64,000 bases of DNA, taken from Propionivibrio soli. Its GTDB lineage: Bacteria > Pseudomonadota > Gammaproteobacteria > Burkholderiales > Rhodocyclaceae. The DNA lies in assembly GCF_025770765.1 (NCBI RefSeq), contig NZ_JANZKY010000001.1:372001-436000 (forward strand). Direction: 5' to 3'. The notes beneath the pieces were generated by a model. The model worked only from the letters and a program-made list of their open reading frames with translations. It made no database searches and was not told the DNA's origin. Within the stretch, counting starts at the first letter, position 1, and every line of letters starts with the position of its first letter. A program made the position numbers and the translations under genes. Shown in pieces: positions 44,950-53,749 of this stretch.

Positions 44950-46278
44950 TCACCTTCCGACCAGTTTTTCGAGCGCCTCGACGGTCTGTTCGAGCGTCGA
45001 TTTCTCGTTCGTCTTCTGGCGCAGGAAGTCACGGATACGCTCCTGCTTATCGATGGCCTCGTCGGTCGTCGGATCGGCGCCGCGCTTGTATTCGCCGATC
45101 TTTACCAACAGTTCGACTTCAGCGTACTTGGCCATCAGTTCGCGCAAGCGGCCGGCAGCCGCCTTGTGTTTCGACTCGACGACCGCGTTCATGACCCGCG
45201 ATGCGGACGCGAGCACGTCGATCGCCGGGTAGTGGTTGGCGGCGGCTAGCTTGCGCGAGAGAACGATATGGCCGTCGAGGATCGAACGGGTCTCGTCGGC
45301 CACCGGCTCGTTCATGTCGTCGCCCTCTACGAGCACGGTGTATAGGGCGGTGATCGATCCCTTGTCGTTCATGCCGACGCGTTCCATCAGGCGCGGCAGC
45401 GTCGCGAACACACTCGGCGGATAGCCGCGGCGCGTCGGCGGCTCGCCGGCCGCGAGCCCGATTTCGCGCTGGGCGCGCGCAAACCGCGTAACGCTGTCCA
45501 TGAGAAACAGCACCTTCTTGCCCTGGTCGCGGAAATACTCGGCAACGGCCGTCGCGACGTAGGCGGCCTTGGCGCGTTCCATCGAACTCTTGTCCGACGT
45601 TGCACAGACGACGACGCTACGCCGGCGGCCTTCCTCGCCGAGTTCGTGCTCGAGAAACTCCCGCACTTCGCGGCCGCGTTCGCCGATCAGCGCCACGACG
45701 GTCACATCGACGTCGGCGCCCTTCACGAGCATGCCCATCAACGTCGACTTGCCGCCGCCGGCGGCGGCGAAGATGCCCATGCGCTGCCCCTCGCCACAGG
45801 TGAGTACCGAGTCGATGGCGCGCACGCCGAGTTCGAGCGGCTTGCTGATAACGCGGCGCTTGAGCGGGTCCGGCGCATCGGCAAAGACCGGATAAAACTT
45901 GTTCACCTCGAGCGGGCCGCGCTCCTTGGCGTCGAGCGGACGGCCGAGCCCATCGAGTACCCGCCCAAGCAGGCCGCTGCCCACTGGGACCATGTGCGCG
46001 CTGCCGGTCGGAATGACTTCCGTCGCGCCGGAGATGCCATACATGTCGCCGATCGGCGTGAGCAGCGCCGCGTCCTTCACGAAGCCGACCACCTCGGCCT
46101 TCATCTCGAAGCCTTCGCCGGGATTGCGCAGCAGGCACACCTCGCCGACTTTCACGGTCGGCACGACGGCCTTGATGATCGTGCCGATCACCTGCGTCAC
46201 GCGCCCCTTGATGTGCAGCGTCGGCGTGGCGTCGAGTGCCAGCGACATCATTTCGGTTATGTGCTCGAACTGGTGCAT
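44950..46278 (-). CDS. sctN: type III secretion ATPase SctN
   Basis: 442 residues, full-length for the family. Walker [10 protein letters not shown] (171-179), Walker B VLFLMD (256-261), then [31 protein letters not shown], the most conserved stretch of T3SS ATPases. It removes chaperones from cargo and drives their unfolding at the base of the export gate. Lies between sctL and sctO in the standard order. Confidence 0.98.
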   Translation of the reverse strand: MHQFEHITEMMSLALDATPTLHIKGRVTQVIGTIIKAVVPTVKVGEVCLLRNPGEGFEMKAEVVGFVKDAALLTPIGDMYGISGATEVIPTGSAHMVPVGSGLLGRVLDGLGRPLDAKERGPLEVNKFYPVFADAPDPLKRRVISKPLELGVRAIDSVLTCGEGQRMGIFAAAGGGKSTLMGMLVKGADVDVTVVALIGERGREVREFLEHELGEEGRRRSVVVCATSDKSSMERAKAAYVATAVAEYFRDQGKKVLFLMDSVTRFARAQREIGLAAGEPPTRRGYPPSVFATLPRLMERVGMNDKGSITALYTVLVEGDDMNEPVADETRSILDGHIVLSRKLAAANHYPAIDVLASASRVMNAVVESKHKAAAGRLRELMAKYAEVELLVKIGEYKRGADPTTDEAIDKQERIRDFLRQKTNEKSTLEQTVEALEKLVGR

Positions 46279-46287
46279 GCCGCGGCC

Positions 46288-46929
46288 CTAGATCCGGCTC
46301 CCGAGAACCTTCTCGAAGGCGCCGCGCAACGCCTGCAACTGGCCTTCGAGGCTTGCTTCGATCATCCCGATATCGCTCTCGACGATACAGTCGTCGGCCT
46401 TCAGTCGATGGTCGGGAACGATGTCCATGTAACCGACGCCGGGGAATGCCGCGAGGATATCGTTGAGCCGCGACTTGACGATCTCGGCCTGCTGCGGATT
46501 GACGCGCAACGTGATCTGTTTCTGGTTGCGCATCACGGACAGCGCGCTCTTGACGGCGATCAGCACGCGCTCGTTGTCGTCGAACCCGTCGACGATCTTG
46601 CGTACGGCGCGCATGACGAGGTCAACCATCTGGCCCTCGACTTTGCTGAAGTAGTCCACCGTGCGGCTGATGTTGCCGATCATCTGCTCCACCTGCTCCA
46701 GGCGTGCCTCCTCCTGGCCTTCCTGATAGCCGCGCTGTCGTTCCTGTTCGAAAGCGCTCTGCGCCTCGGCGACGATTCGCTCAGCCTGCTGCCGCGCTTC
46801 GGCGACGATCTGCTCGGCATCGCGCAAGGCGTACACCTCCTCGGTGCTCAGCACCTTGGTGGCCGGGTCGATGCCGACGGCAAAGCGGCGCGCCGGCTCT
46901 AAAGGGTTACGGGGAACGATGAAAGCCAT
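46288..46929 (-). CDS. sctL: type III secretion ATPase regulator (stator) SctL
   Basis: 213 residues. A long central helix of Glu/Gln/Ala-rich sequence (VYALRDAEQIVAEARQQAERIVAEAQ) and the C-terminal globular domain (QITLRVNPQQAEIVKSRL; ADDCIVESDIGMIEASLEGQL) are typical of SctL/FliH, related to V/F-ATPase stator subunits. It links SctN to SctQ. The start lies 31 bases inside sctK, with AGGAAA upstream. Confidence 0.94.
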   Translation of the reverse strand: MAFIVPRNPLEPARRFAVGIDPATKVLSTEEVYALRDAEQIVAEARQQAERIVAEAQSAFEQERQRGYQEGQEEARLEQVEQMIGNISRTVDYFSKVEGQMVDLVMRAVRKIVDGFDDNERVLIAVKSALSVMRNQKQITLRVNPQQAEIVKSRLNDILAAFPGVGYMDIVPDHRLKADDCIVESDIGMIEASLEGQLQALRGAFEKVLGSRI

Positions 46930-47567
46930 ACCGGATCAATTTCCTGAAGCAGGGTGAGCGCGCATTGGCGTGCCTCGGCGGGTCGTAACGGCAAACGTTC
47001 GACGTTGCCGGGCGCATCGGGCGACAGGCGCAACATGGCGCGGCGTGCGACGGGCGGAGCCGCCTCTGAGAAGGCGCGAGCAAGCAAGGCGCTGCCAAGC
47101 ACACCCACCTGTTCGCCAGCGGCGCTCAACGGCCACGCCAAGGTGTCGTGATCAAGCCCCGGGTGTATCGCCGGCGCCCGATGCCGTACGAAATCAAGCA
47201 CCGCATCGCCGATCTGCTCGCGCAACACCTGTACATCGTTGCGCGCGATGCAACGGCGAAAGCGCTGCCCAGCGAGTGTCGCACCGGCCAGTGGAATCAA
47301 GGCCGCCAACCGGTCGGCAGGCAGCATGGCAATCGGCAGCACTGGGTCATCGAAGCTCGTCACCGTACCAAGGTCCAAGGAACGCATCAGCTCGGCAGAC
47401 CACAGCCGGTGCAGCAAAGGCGACGCGATGTCCGCGTCCCGTACAACGTCGGGAACGAACTGCGCCGCCTGTGCGGGATGCAAATTGAGACTAGGCAGCA
47501 GACAGAACGCGAGCAGCGACCCGGCCAAGGGATGCCGGAATCCGCGTGCGCGGTTGCTGCCCGTCAT
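46899..47567 (-). CDS. sctK: type III sorting-platform accessory protein SctK
   Basis: 222 residues. The sequence is poorly conserved, as is usual for SctK, but PAQAAQFVPDVVRD, LLHRLWSAELMRSLDLG and the position between sctJ and sctL support it. SctK joins the sorting platform to the inner ring. The ATG at 47567 (two bases after sctJ) is chosen over a start 84 bases upstream inside sctJ. Confidence 0.85.
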   Translation of the reverse strand: MTGSNRARGFRHPLAGSLLAFCLLPSLNLHPAQAAQFVPDVVRDADIASPLLHRLWSAELMRSLDLGTVTSFDDPVLPIAMLPADRLAALIPLAGATLAGQRFRRCIARNDVQVLREQIGDAVLDFVRHRAPAIHPGLDHDTLAWPLSAAGEQVGVLGSALLARAFSEAAPPVARRAMLRLSPDAPGNVERLPLRPAEARQCALTLLQEIDPVWLSSFPVTL

Positions 47568-47569
47568 AC

Positions 47570-48355
47570 TCAGTGCCCGCCCTCGTTGCCGGCGGCTGCC
47601 GCTTGGCGCCGAGCCGGCAGCCAGAACTTCCAGGCCAGAAATCCAGCGCACGCCGTGCTCAGCAGTGCCAAAACGGCTAGGACAACGGCAACGGCCACCG
47701 GTACGCCGCCCGTCGCAGCCGCGGATTCCGTCGGTTTGTTCTCGCCGGAGGCCGGGGGCGTCTGCGCGCCAATCAGAACGATGGACACGCGCTCGGGCGA
47801 CAGGCTCGGAATGCTGTTCGTCACGAGCTTGCGGATCTGCGGCTGTACGGTGTCGAGGTTGTAGCCTTCCTGATGCTTGATGAAGACGGCCGCCGTCGAC
47901 GGCGTCAGAGGCTCGCCCGAACTGTTGCGTTCGGGCAGCACCACGTGCACGCGCGCCGTGATGACGCCGTCAATCTGCGCCAGCGTGTCCCGCAGCTCCT
48001 GTGACAGGGCATAGATGTATCGGGCGCGCTCTTCCAGCGGAGACGAAATCAGACCCTCTTTCTTGAAAACGTCGCCCATGCCGGGGTGGCGCTCGCGCGG
48101 CAACCCCTTGGCACGGAGCAGATCGACGGCACGCCCAACCTGCGACGCCTCGACCGAAAGACCCACCATGCCTTCCTTGCCGGGAATCTTGCTGGCCGCG
48201 ATACCGGCATTCATCAAGGCAGCGATGACTTCGTTGGCCTCTTCCTCCGGCATGCTAGCCATCAACTCGACCCGGCTGCCGCAGGCCGCGACGAGGATCG
48301 CGGCAACCGCGACAAGGCAATAGCGGATCACGACCCGTTTGATTCCTGTCCTCAT
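47570..48355 (-). CDS. sctJ: type III inner-ring lipoprotein SctJ
   Basis: 261 residues. The signal ends in a lipobox VAAC (Cys about 25). The periplasmic ring domains follow: MPEEEANEVIAALMNAGIAASK, VDLLRAKGLPRERHPGMGDVFKKEGLISSPLEERARYIYALSQEL and VHVVLPERNSSGEP. A C-terminal membrane helix (about 218-243) anchors it. It builds the inner-membrane ring with SctD. Overlaps sctI by four bases. Confidence 0.97.
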   Translation of the reverse strand: MRTGIKRVVIRYCLVAVAAILVAACGSRVELMASMPEEEANEVIAALMNAGIAASKIPGKEGMVGLSVEASQVGRAVDLLRAKGLPRERHPGMGDVFKKEGLISSPLEERARYIYALSQELRDTLAQIDGVITARVHVVLPERNSSGEPLTPSTAAVFIKHQEGYNLDTVQPQIRKLVTNSIPSLSPERVSIVLIGAQTPPASGENKPTESAAATGGVPVAVAVVLAVLALLSTACAGFLAWKFWLPARRQAAAAGNEGGH

Positions 48356-48780
48356 GAGATCTTGACCAATTGTTCGATGTTGGAGGTCGACCGGCTCAAT
48401 ACCTTGCCGACGAGGTCATATTGAATCGACATCTGCGTCAGGTTCATCTGCAGCTTGAGCATCTCGGCAGTCGTCAGCGTACCGCCGCCGTCGAGCACAT
48501 CGTTGACGTTCTTCCATGACTGTTGGAAGTCGCTCGACAGGTTGTTGAGCCCGTTGAGAATGCGCTCGCCCATGGTTCCCGTCGCCTGCGGGGCGGGAAG
48601 GGCTGCTTGACCGCTCTGCACCATCTGCGCCGCCTGGCCGGTCGCCGCCGGATCGGCCTGCATGATCGCCGCAAAGCGTTCGGTCGCCAGCGCGTCAGGC
48701 GCGCCCGCCGCGGTTACGGCCGGAGTCGTCTGTGTCGTCGCTACATTGATTGCCATCCCCACACCGGCAATATCCATCAT
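48352..48780 (-). CDS. sctI: type III inner rod protein SctI
   Basis: 142 residues. The N-terminal part is Ala/Thr-rich and the C-terminal part (about 85-142) is helical: MLKLQMNLTQMSIQYDLVGKVLSRSTSNIEQLVKIS. This is the rod/needle polymerisation signature, matching YscI/BscI. Immediately followed by sctJ, as in Bordetella bsc. Confidence 0.93.
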   Translation of the reverse strand: MMDIAGVGMAINVATTQTTPAVTAAGAPDALATERFAAIMQADPAATGQAAQMVQSGQAALPAPQATGTMGERILNGLNNLSSDFQQSWKNVNDVLDGGGTLTTAEMLKLQMNLTQMSIQYDLVGKVLSRSTSNIEQLVKIS

Positions 48781-48867
48781 GCACCCCCATCATGTTGTCG
48801 CGGCGGGCGTTCACCACGTGTATCAACTGCCGCCTGATGCGTTTTCTCGTTTGTGCTTCTTTGTGTT

Positions 48868-49248
48868 TCAGTCTGTCGTACCGTCGCAGGTCGGCCCGGC
48901 CTGCCCCAACATCGCCCGTGCCAGCCTGACATTGCCTGCCGCCTTCAGCGCCCGGACGCTTTCCGAAGTCCGGCCTGCGAGATGCAGAACGAATCCACGG
49001 AAAGCCTCGAGCTCGGCGCGTTCGTCCTTATCCTCAACATGGGCCAGCGCATCGGCCAGGATGTGGGCGGCTTCATCGTGGCGGCCAACGTTCGCATGCG
49101 CGATGGCGCGCCCGATATGGGCAAACGCACGCTGGGGGCGCAGACGCGCCAACGCGCCGAAGATGATTTCGGCGCGTCGGATGTCCCCAGCCCCCGCAGC
49201 GAGGAAGCCTACTTCCGTGAGTAGGCGGATTTCTTCAGGTTGAAACAG
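48868..49248 (-). CDS. YscG/HrpB1-like TPR protein with probable CTG start
   Basis: 126 residues, TPR-like helices: EIRLLTEVGFLAAGAGDIRRAEIIFGAL, then RLRPQRAFAHIGRAIAHANVG. The family's N-terminal helix (LLxExGxLAxGxGxxxxAExIF) requires translation from well upstream of the first ATG, GTG or TTG in frame; the first usual candidate is TTG at 49152, in the middle of the TPR. CTG at 49246-49248 has AGAGGA seven bases ahead and lies inside the end of the previous gene. YscG is a chaperone that keeps the needle subunit soluble together with YscE. Confidence 0.75.
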   Translation of the reverse strand: MFQPEEIRLLTEVGFLAAGAGDIRRAEIIFGALARLRPQRAFAHIGRAIAHANVGRHDEAAHILADALAHVEDKDERAELEAFRGFVLHLAGRTSESVRALKAAGNVRLARAMLGQAGPTCDGTTD

Positions 49249-49723
49249 GTTCTGTCCTCTTATCCATCAGCGCGAGCATTCCCTCGGCCCGCTCGCGCGT
49301 GTTCTCAAAGCCGCCTTTTTCGTTGCAGTAGCGGACGACGAGCTCAAGCAGTTTACGCGCCTCGGCAAATGAATGGCGCAACAGTTCGCATTCGGCGATC
49401 GACAGCATGTGCTCGGGATTGTCGGGCTCGATGTTGGCGGCGAAGGCAAAGTTGGCCACCGCTTCGTCGTAGCGCCCCAGCATCTGGTTGCACAGAGCGA
49501 GCCCGGCCAGATACTTAGCCTCCGTCGGACGGTACAGGGTAAGGAAGCCGAAGCGCTTGAGCGCATCGGCGTAGCGCCCTTGAGCAACGAGATTATGGGC
49601 GATCAAGTAGATCGTCTCGGTGTCGGAAGAGGTGAGACGCTTCGACGACGGCAGCGCGTCGAGTTGCGCCTTCAGATCGGCAATCGCGTCGGAAACAGTG
49701 GTGTTTTCGGTAGTCGTGTCCAT
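49235..49723 (-). CDS. LcrH/SycD-type translocator chaperone (second copy)
   Basis: 162 residues. TPR fold of class II T3SS chaperones: TETIYLIAHNLVAQGRYADALKRFGFLTLYRPTEAKYLAGLALCNQMLGRYDEAVANF, ending in a Glu-rich helix. It follows the minor translocator gene by ten bases. Together with the chaperone at 52001-52510 there is one LcrH-like protein on each side of the two translocator genes. It overlaps the next gene by 14 bases. Confidence 0.9.
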   Translation of the reverse strand: MDTTTENTTVSDAIADLKAQLDALPSSKRLTSSDTETIYLIAHNLVAQGRYADALKRFGFLTLYRPTEAKYLAGLALCNQMLGRYDEAVANFAFAANIEPDNPEHMLSIAECELLRHSFAEARKLLELVVRYCNEKGGFENTRERAEGMLALMDKRTEPVST

Positions 49724-49733
49724 AACGGTCTCC

Positions 49734-50690
49734 TCAAACGTTGCGTGCGATGCCGCGGTTGGTTTCGGCCTGTGCCTGCTGGATAGCGGCGATCTTGTCC
49801 TTCACGTCCTGGATGATTTCGAGCGCTTGCTGCATCATTTCTTTGGCATGCTCGACGCCGGCTTCGTGAACCTTGGCTTCGGCCTCCAGCTTCCCTTTGG
49901 CATGCTCATGTTCGGCTGCCTGATACGTCAGCACCGAACTGACAATGCCGCCAGAAGACGAAACGACTTGCGAAACCCCCGTGCCGATCTGCCCGGTGGC
50001 CTGCGCCCTGCTGCCCCAGTAGCTCGCCTCGGCGGTCTGTTCCGCGGCAGTCGCTTTCAGTCCGCTGGCCTTGCCCGCATAGGTTTTGCTCAACGCCTCG
50101 TTTCCGTCGGCTAGGAATTGCTTCGACTTGGCGGTGGCTTCATCGAACGACTTGGTAGTCTTCGCCGCTTCGGTACCGGCATCCAGCGCCGTACCCGCCT
50201 GGCCGATTTGCACAGCCCCCGCTCCGATCTGCACGCAACCGGCGGCGATACCCATAGCGCCCTGCACGATTCCCGCTGCCAGGTGCTGAGCTGCCGCCTT
50301 CTTCATTTCGTCGGCAGCACTGTTCAGAGCCGAAATCTGCGACGAAAGCTCGGCCGCACGCTGCTCGCGCCCAGCCTTGCGCATCGTCATCGCACACTGC
50401 TGGAACACCTTCATGAGTTCCATGCTGTCGATCAATACATCACCCGAGTTGAAGCTCTCGAGATGCTTCAAGGCATCGAGCTGTTCCTCGCTGGTGACGG
50501 TCCGCCCATCGGCGAGTTTGATCGCGACGCCGTCTTTGAGCAGGCGGTGCTCGATCTGGCTGAGCAGCTCCGGCGTGATGTCGGTCACCGCCTTCGTGAT
50601 CGACGCTTCGTCGGTCGTCTTCACGCCGCCTTCCTGGCTGACTTCGATGTTGTACTGCTGGCCACCAGCCGTTACGCTTGTAATTGCCAT
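49734..50690 (-). CDS. sctB: type III minor translocator (YopD/BopD-like)
   Basis: 318 residues. One long hydrophobic/Ala-Gly segment (HLAAGIVQGAMGIAAGCVQIGAGAVQIG, about 127-155) is flanked by amphipathic and coiled-coil regions, with a helical, Glu/Gln-rich end (EMMQQALEIIQDVKDKIAAIQQAQ). This is the layout of YopD/IpaC/BopD, which forms the pore in the target cell with the major translocator. The ATG at 50690 has AAGGGGA upstream. A GTG at 50714 would be too close to the previous stop. Confidence 0.87.
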   Translation of the reverse strand: MAITSVTAGGQQYNIEVSQEGGVKTTDEASITKAVTDITPELLSQIEHRLLKDGVAIKLADGRTVTSEEQLDALKHLESFNSGDVLIDSMELMKVFQQCAMTMRKAGREQRAAELSSQISALNSAADEMKKAAAQHLAAGIVQGAMGIAAGCVQIGAGAVQIGQAGTALDAGTEAAKTTKSFDEATAKSKQFLADGNEALSKTYAGKASGLKATAAEQTAEASYWGSRAQATGQIGTGVSQVVSSSGGIVSSVLTYQAAEHEHAKGKLEAEAKVHEAGVEHAKEMMQQALEIIQDVKDKIAAIQQAQAETNRGIARNV

Positions 50691-50720
50691 CGTGTTCCCC
50701 TTGTTCTCGCTCACTCCGGG

Positions 50721-52004
50721 TCAGACCGCCGCGCGGCCGCCCTTGAGATTGGCCGTGATGTCGGACAGGCTCTGCGCCGATCCGGCGATCAGGTCGCTGA
50801 TGCTCTGCAACGACTCCTCGATCTGCTTGATGACCTTCTTCATCTCTTCGGAGTCTTCCTCCATGGCCTTCATGAGCGCCATGGTGATGGCATCGATCTT
50901 CTTCTTGTCGGCAAGCGCGTTTTCGGCTCCGCTGGTGGCTTTCGACTCCTCGATCTGGGCGATGCCCGAGCCCACCCCCGCTGCACCTGAGGCGACTTGC
51001 GTCGCTCCCTGGGCAATGCCGGCGGCTCTGCTGCCGACTTGAGAGGCCGTCGTCGCCGTCTTGCCGGCGATATTGGCTGCCGACCCTGCAGCACTGCCGC
51101 CCATGCTCAAAACGGCGGCAACAACACCGACGGTCACCGTAGTGGCGATCGTCACTGCCATCGACACCTTGGCGATGGTATCCGGGTCGACGCCGCCGAG
51201 TTCCATGCTGCCTGCGACTACGTTCGTCGCGAATTGAGGATCGATCAGCAAAGCAGCGCCGCTCGTGAGCGCCATCGCGGCGACGCCGGACACGATCTTG
51301 CCGATACTTTCAGCCTTTTCTTTTGGAACACCGCACGCCTGTAGCGCCGCGCCAATGGCCTTAGTAAGCAGTGATGAAAGCTCAAGAGGCGGTCCCCCAC
51401 ATTCCTGGCTGATCGCGCTGGCCATCGAGATGGTAGCCGCCGCCAGGCACATCGCGGAGATAGCGAGCGCCGGTGCTGCCGCGCCACCGGTAGCAACGGT
51501 GGCAACGGCTGCCAGCCCCGTGGCGATGGCCGCGCCGACGAGCGCCAGCGCCTTGCCGATCCAGCCGAAGATCTTCTTGAAGATCGACGCGTGCTTAGCT
51601 TCGGCACATTGCCTAGCGTATTCCTCGATCTTCTCGATGGCCTTCTTGTGGCTCTCGGCCATCTTCAGTTTCGAAGTTTCAAGGCTTTCTTTGGCGGATT
51701 TCAACTGCGCGTCCTGGGTTTTGGTACCCAGCATGCGCAACGCATCGCCGAGGTCCTCGGCCGAGAAGCTGATCTTTACGCCGTCGATCTCGGGTGCTCC
51801 GTTGGCATCGGCGACCCCAGGCGTTGCGTTACCTTGTTGGGTCGTGTTGCTCTTCATGTACTGCAGCGCTTTCTGCTGCAGTTCTTCGAGCATGGCGGTG
51901 GAGAGCTTGGATAGCTGCTGGGCCGCCGCGTTGGCGTCCGTGTCGGCAACTGCAAAATTACCCGTGCCGAAGCTGGACGGCGAATTTACGAATACGCCTG
52001 TCAT
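50721..52004 (-). CDS. sctE: type III major translocator (YopB/BopB/IpaB-like)
   Basis: 427 residues. Two hydrophobic segments (about 150-200 and 280-305: SMAVTIATTVTVGVVAAVLSM) are typical of the pore-forming major translocator. Between them lies LSSLLTKAIGAALQACGVPKEKAESIGKIVSGVAAMAL, a signature of the YopB/IpaB family. N- and C-terminal coiled coils are present. It starts four bases inside its chaperone gene (overlapping frames). It inserts in the host membrane with the minor translocator. Confidence 0.93.
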   Translation of the reverse strand: MTGVFVNSPSSFGTGNFAVADTDANAAAQQLSKLSTAMLEELQQKALQYMKSNTTQQGNATPGVADANGAPEIDGVKISFSAEDLGDALRMLGTKTQDAQLKSAKESLETSKLKMAESHKKAIEKIEEYARQCAEAKHASIFKKIFGWIGKALALVGAAIATGLAAVATVATGGAAAPALAISAMCLAAATISMASAISQECGGPPLELSSLLTKAIGAALQACGVPKEKAESIGKIVSGVAAMALTSGAALLIDPQFATNVVAGSMELGGVDPDTIAKVSMAVTIATTVTVGVVAAVLSMGGSAAGSAANIAGKTATTASQVGSRAAGIAQGATQVASGAAGVGSGIAQIEESKATSGAENALADKKKIDAITMALMKAMEEDSEEMKKVIKQIEESLQSISDLIAGSAQSLSDITANLKGGRAAV

Positions 52005-52510
52005 TCGGGGTTCCTCCCGTTTTCGGATTGTGGCGCTTTGAGGAGATCGAGCATCGCTTGAGCACGCGTTTTCAGTGCTTCCTGATCCGGTTTCTCACAC
52101 AGCCCGACGACAATGCTGAGCGCATCGACCGCCTCGGGTATCCGGCCGAGCGCGATGAGGCACTCGGCGGTGTGGAAGATCGGACCGGGGTTTGATATTT
52201 CCATCATCGACGCGAGACCGTAGAACGCGATCGCGTCCTCGTGACGCTTCTGCATCTGCAGGCAGGAGGCGTAGGAGTTCACGAAACGACGCTCGAGCGG
52301 ATTGTTCATCACGAGGAACCCGAACGCCTTGAGCGCATCAAGGTAGCGCGCCTGGGCGTAGAAACTGTGGCCCAAGGCGTACAAGGCCTCGTAATCGGTG
52401 TCGTCATACCCGAGCAGATCGCCGAGCGTTGCGCCGTTCGTGAAAGCTTCGGTCACGCGCGCGATGATCGCATCGAGATCGGGAGCGGGGGCTTGCTGGA
52501 TGGTGTCCAT
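52001..52510 (-). CDS. sicA: LcrH/SycD/IpgC-type translocator chaperone (first copy)
   Basis: 169 residues. TPR class II chaperone: DDTDYEALYALGHSFYAQARYLDALKAFGFLVMNNPLERRFVNSYASCLQMQKRHEDAIAFY, the strongest family match in the region. It binds the N-terminal parts of the translocators before secretion. Overlaps the major translocator start by four bases. Confidence 0.93.
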   Translation of the reverse strand: MDTIQQAPAPDLDAIIARVTEAFTNGATLGDLLGYDDTDYEALYALGHSFYAQARYLDALKAFGFLVMNNPLERRFVNSYASCLQMQKRHEDAIAFYGLASMMEISNPGPIFHTAECLIALGRIPEAVDALSIVVGLCEKPDQEALKTRAQAMLDLLKAPQSENGRNPE

Positions 52511-52533
52511 TACGCTTTCCTTTATTGAAGATG

Positions 52534-53076
52534 TCAGCGGAAATTGGCGAGGATAGTGGCGCGGGCCTCGGACATCTTTTTGACGAGGTTGGTCATGATC
52601 TCGAACACCTCGTTGCGCTTGTTGCTCATGCCCTGCAGTCGCAACATATCCATTTGCTGACTGTTGGCCTTGGCGTCGATCTTGCCCTTGAGTTCCTCGG
52701 CCCAGACGTCGAACGTCTTCTGCTTGGCGCTGTAGATGCCGGTACCCGCTTCACTGACTTCATCCAAACCCGTTGGCATCGTCAGGCCGGCGTCCTTGAT
52801 CCGCTGGCACAAGTCGCGACCGGCTTGCTGCGACGATCCCAGATTGGCCCGCTGATCGGCGGCGTCGCCGGAAGGGCGCAAACTGCGCAAGTCAGTCAAT
52901 AACTTATTCATGCCGGCGATTTCACCATTGCCATCGCTAACACGTTGCATGTAGTCCTTCAATTGCACTTCAAGGCCATCGGCGCGATCCAATTGCATCT
53001 TCATCATCGCTTCTTCGAGAGTCAGACCCTGTATTTGGATCGGTGAAACGTCGCGCGGGCTGATCGGTGAAGTCAT
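52534..53076 (-). CDS. T3SS tip/filament-like protein, paralogue 3 of 3
   Basis: 180 residues; the ATG at 53076 follows GAGGA. It shares with the two genes before it: an N-terminal MTSPIS, a region AMMKMQLDRADGLEVQLKDYM, N-K-LL-T-DLR and the same C-terminal half (QKTFDVWAEELKGKIDAKANSQQMDMLRLQGMSNKRNEVFEIMTNLVKKMSEARATILANFR). It differs most from the others in its centre (ANLGSSQQAGRDLCQRIKDAG) and lacks their DRNKEI box. It fits the size, order and end (I-x-x-N-F-R) of a Bsp22/EspA-like hydrophilic translocator, but this is inferred by position and pattern. Confidence 0.7.
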   Translation of the reverse strand: MTSPISPRDVSPIQIQGLTLEEAMMKMQLDRADGLEVQLKDYMQRVSDGNGEIAGMNKLLTDLRSLRPSGDAADQRANLGSSQQAGRDLCQRIKDAGLTMPTGLDEVSEAGTGIYSAKQKTFDVWAEELKGKIDAKANSQQMDMLRLQGMSNKRNEVFEIMTNLVKKMSEARATILANFR

Positions 53077-53139
53077 TGCAGTCCTCTGTGCTCTTCCGGT
53101 CGGAAGGGGCGCCATGCGAGACGACGACGCCCGATTTCC

Positions 53140-53685
53140 TTATCTCATGTTGCCGACGATGCTGGCGCGGTTGTCGGACATCTTCTTGACGAAGTTGGTC
53201 ATGATCTCGAACGCCTCGTTGCGCTTGTTGCTCAGACTCTGCAACCGCAGCATGTCCATCTGCTGGCTGCTGCTCAGGGCGTCGATCTTGCCCTTGATTT
53301 CCTCAGCCCAGACGTCGAACGTCTTCTGCTTGGCATCGTAGATGCCGTTGCCACCCGACTCGTCCACCACATCGCCGCCAGTGGGCATGGTCAATCCTGC
53401 CTCTTTGATTCGGGCATACAGGGCTTGGCCCTCGGCCTTGGTCCCGCCCAGATCGTTCCATTTATCGGTGTCATTGCCCGATGGACGCCGACTGCGTAGG
53501 TCGGTCAGCAGCTTGTTCAGATTGGCGATTTCCTTGTTGCGGTCAGCGACCCCCTTCAATTGATCCTTTAGCTGCACTTCGAGGTTGCTGGCCCGATCCG
53601 ACTGAATCATCATCATCGCCGTTTCGAGATCCATGTTTTGCAGTTGGGCCGCTGACACACCGCCCATGGTGATAGGTGTACTCAT
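53140..53685 (-). CDS. T3SS tip/filament-like protein, paralogue 2 of 3
   Basis: 181 residues. It has LETAMMMIQSDRASNLEVQLKDQLKGVADRNKEIANLNKLLTDL, LTMPTGGD and a C-terminal block almost identical to paralogue 1 (DVWAEEIKGKIDALSSSQQMDMLRLQSLSNKRNEAFEIMTNFVKKMSD). The helical halves suggest a coiled-coil hairpin that polymerises or caps the needle. Separated from its neighbours by 64 and 64 bases without hairpins, so co-transcribed. Confidence 0.7.
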   Translation of the reverse strand: MSTPITMGGVSAAQLQNMDLETAMMMIQSDRASNLEVQLKDQLKGVADRNKEIANLNKLLTDLRSRRPSGNDTDKWNDLGGTKAEGQALYARIKEAGLTMPTGGDVVDESGGNGIYDAKQKTFDVWAEEIKGKIDALSSSQQMDMLRLQSLSNKRNEAFEIMTNFVKKMSDNRASIVGNMR

Positions 53686-53749
53686 TTCGATCCTCTGAAC
53701 TTTTCGGTTGTTGAACGGAGGCTGCCAAGCGCCAGCTTCCGCGTTTCGT

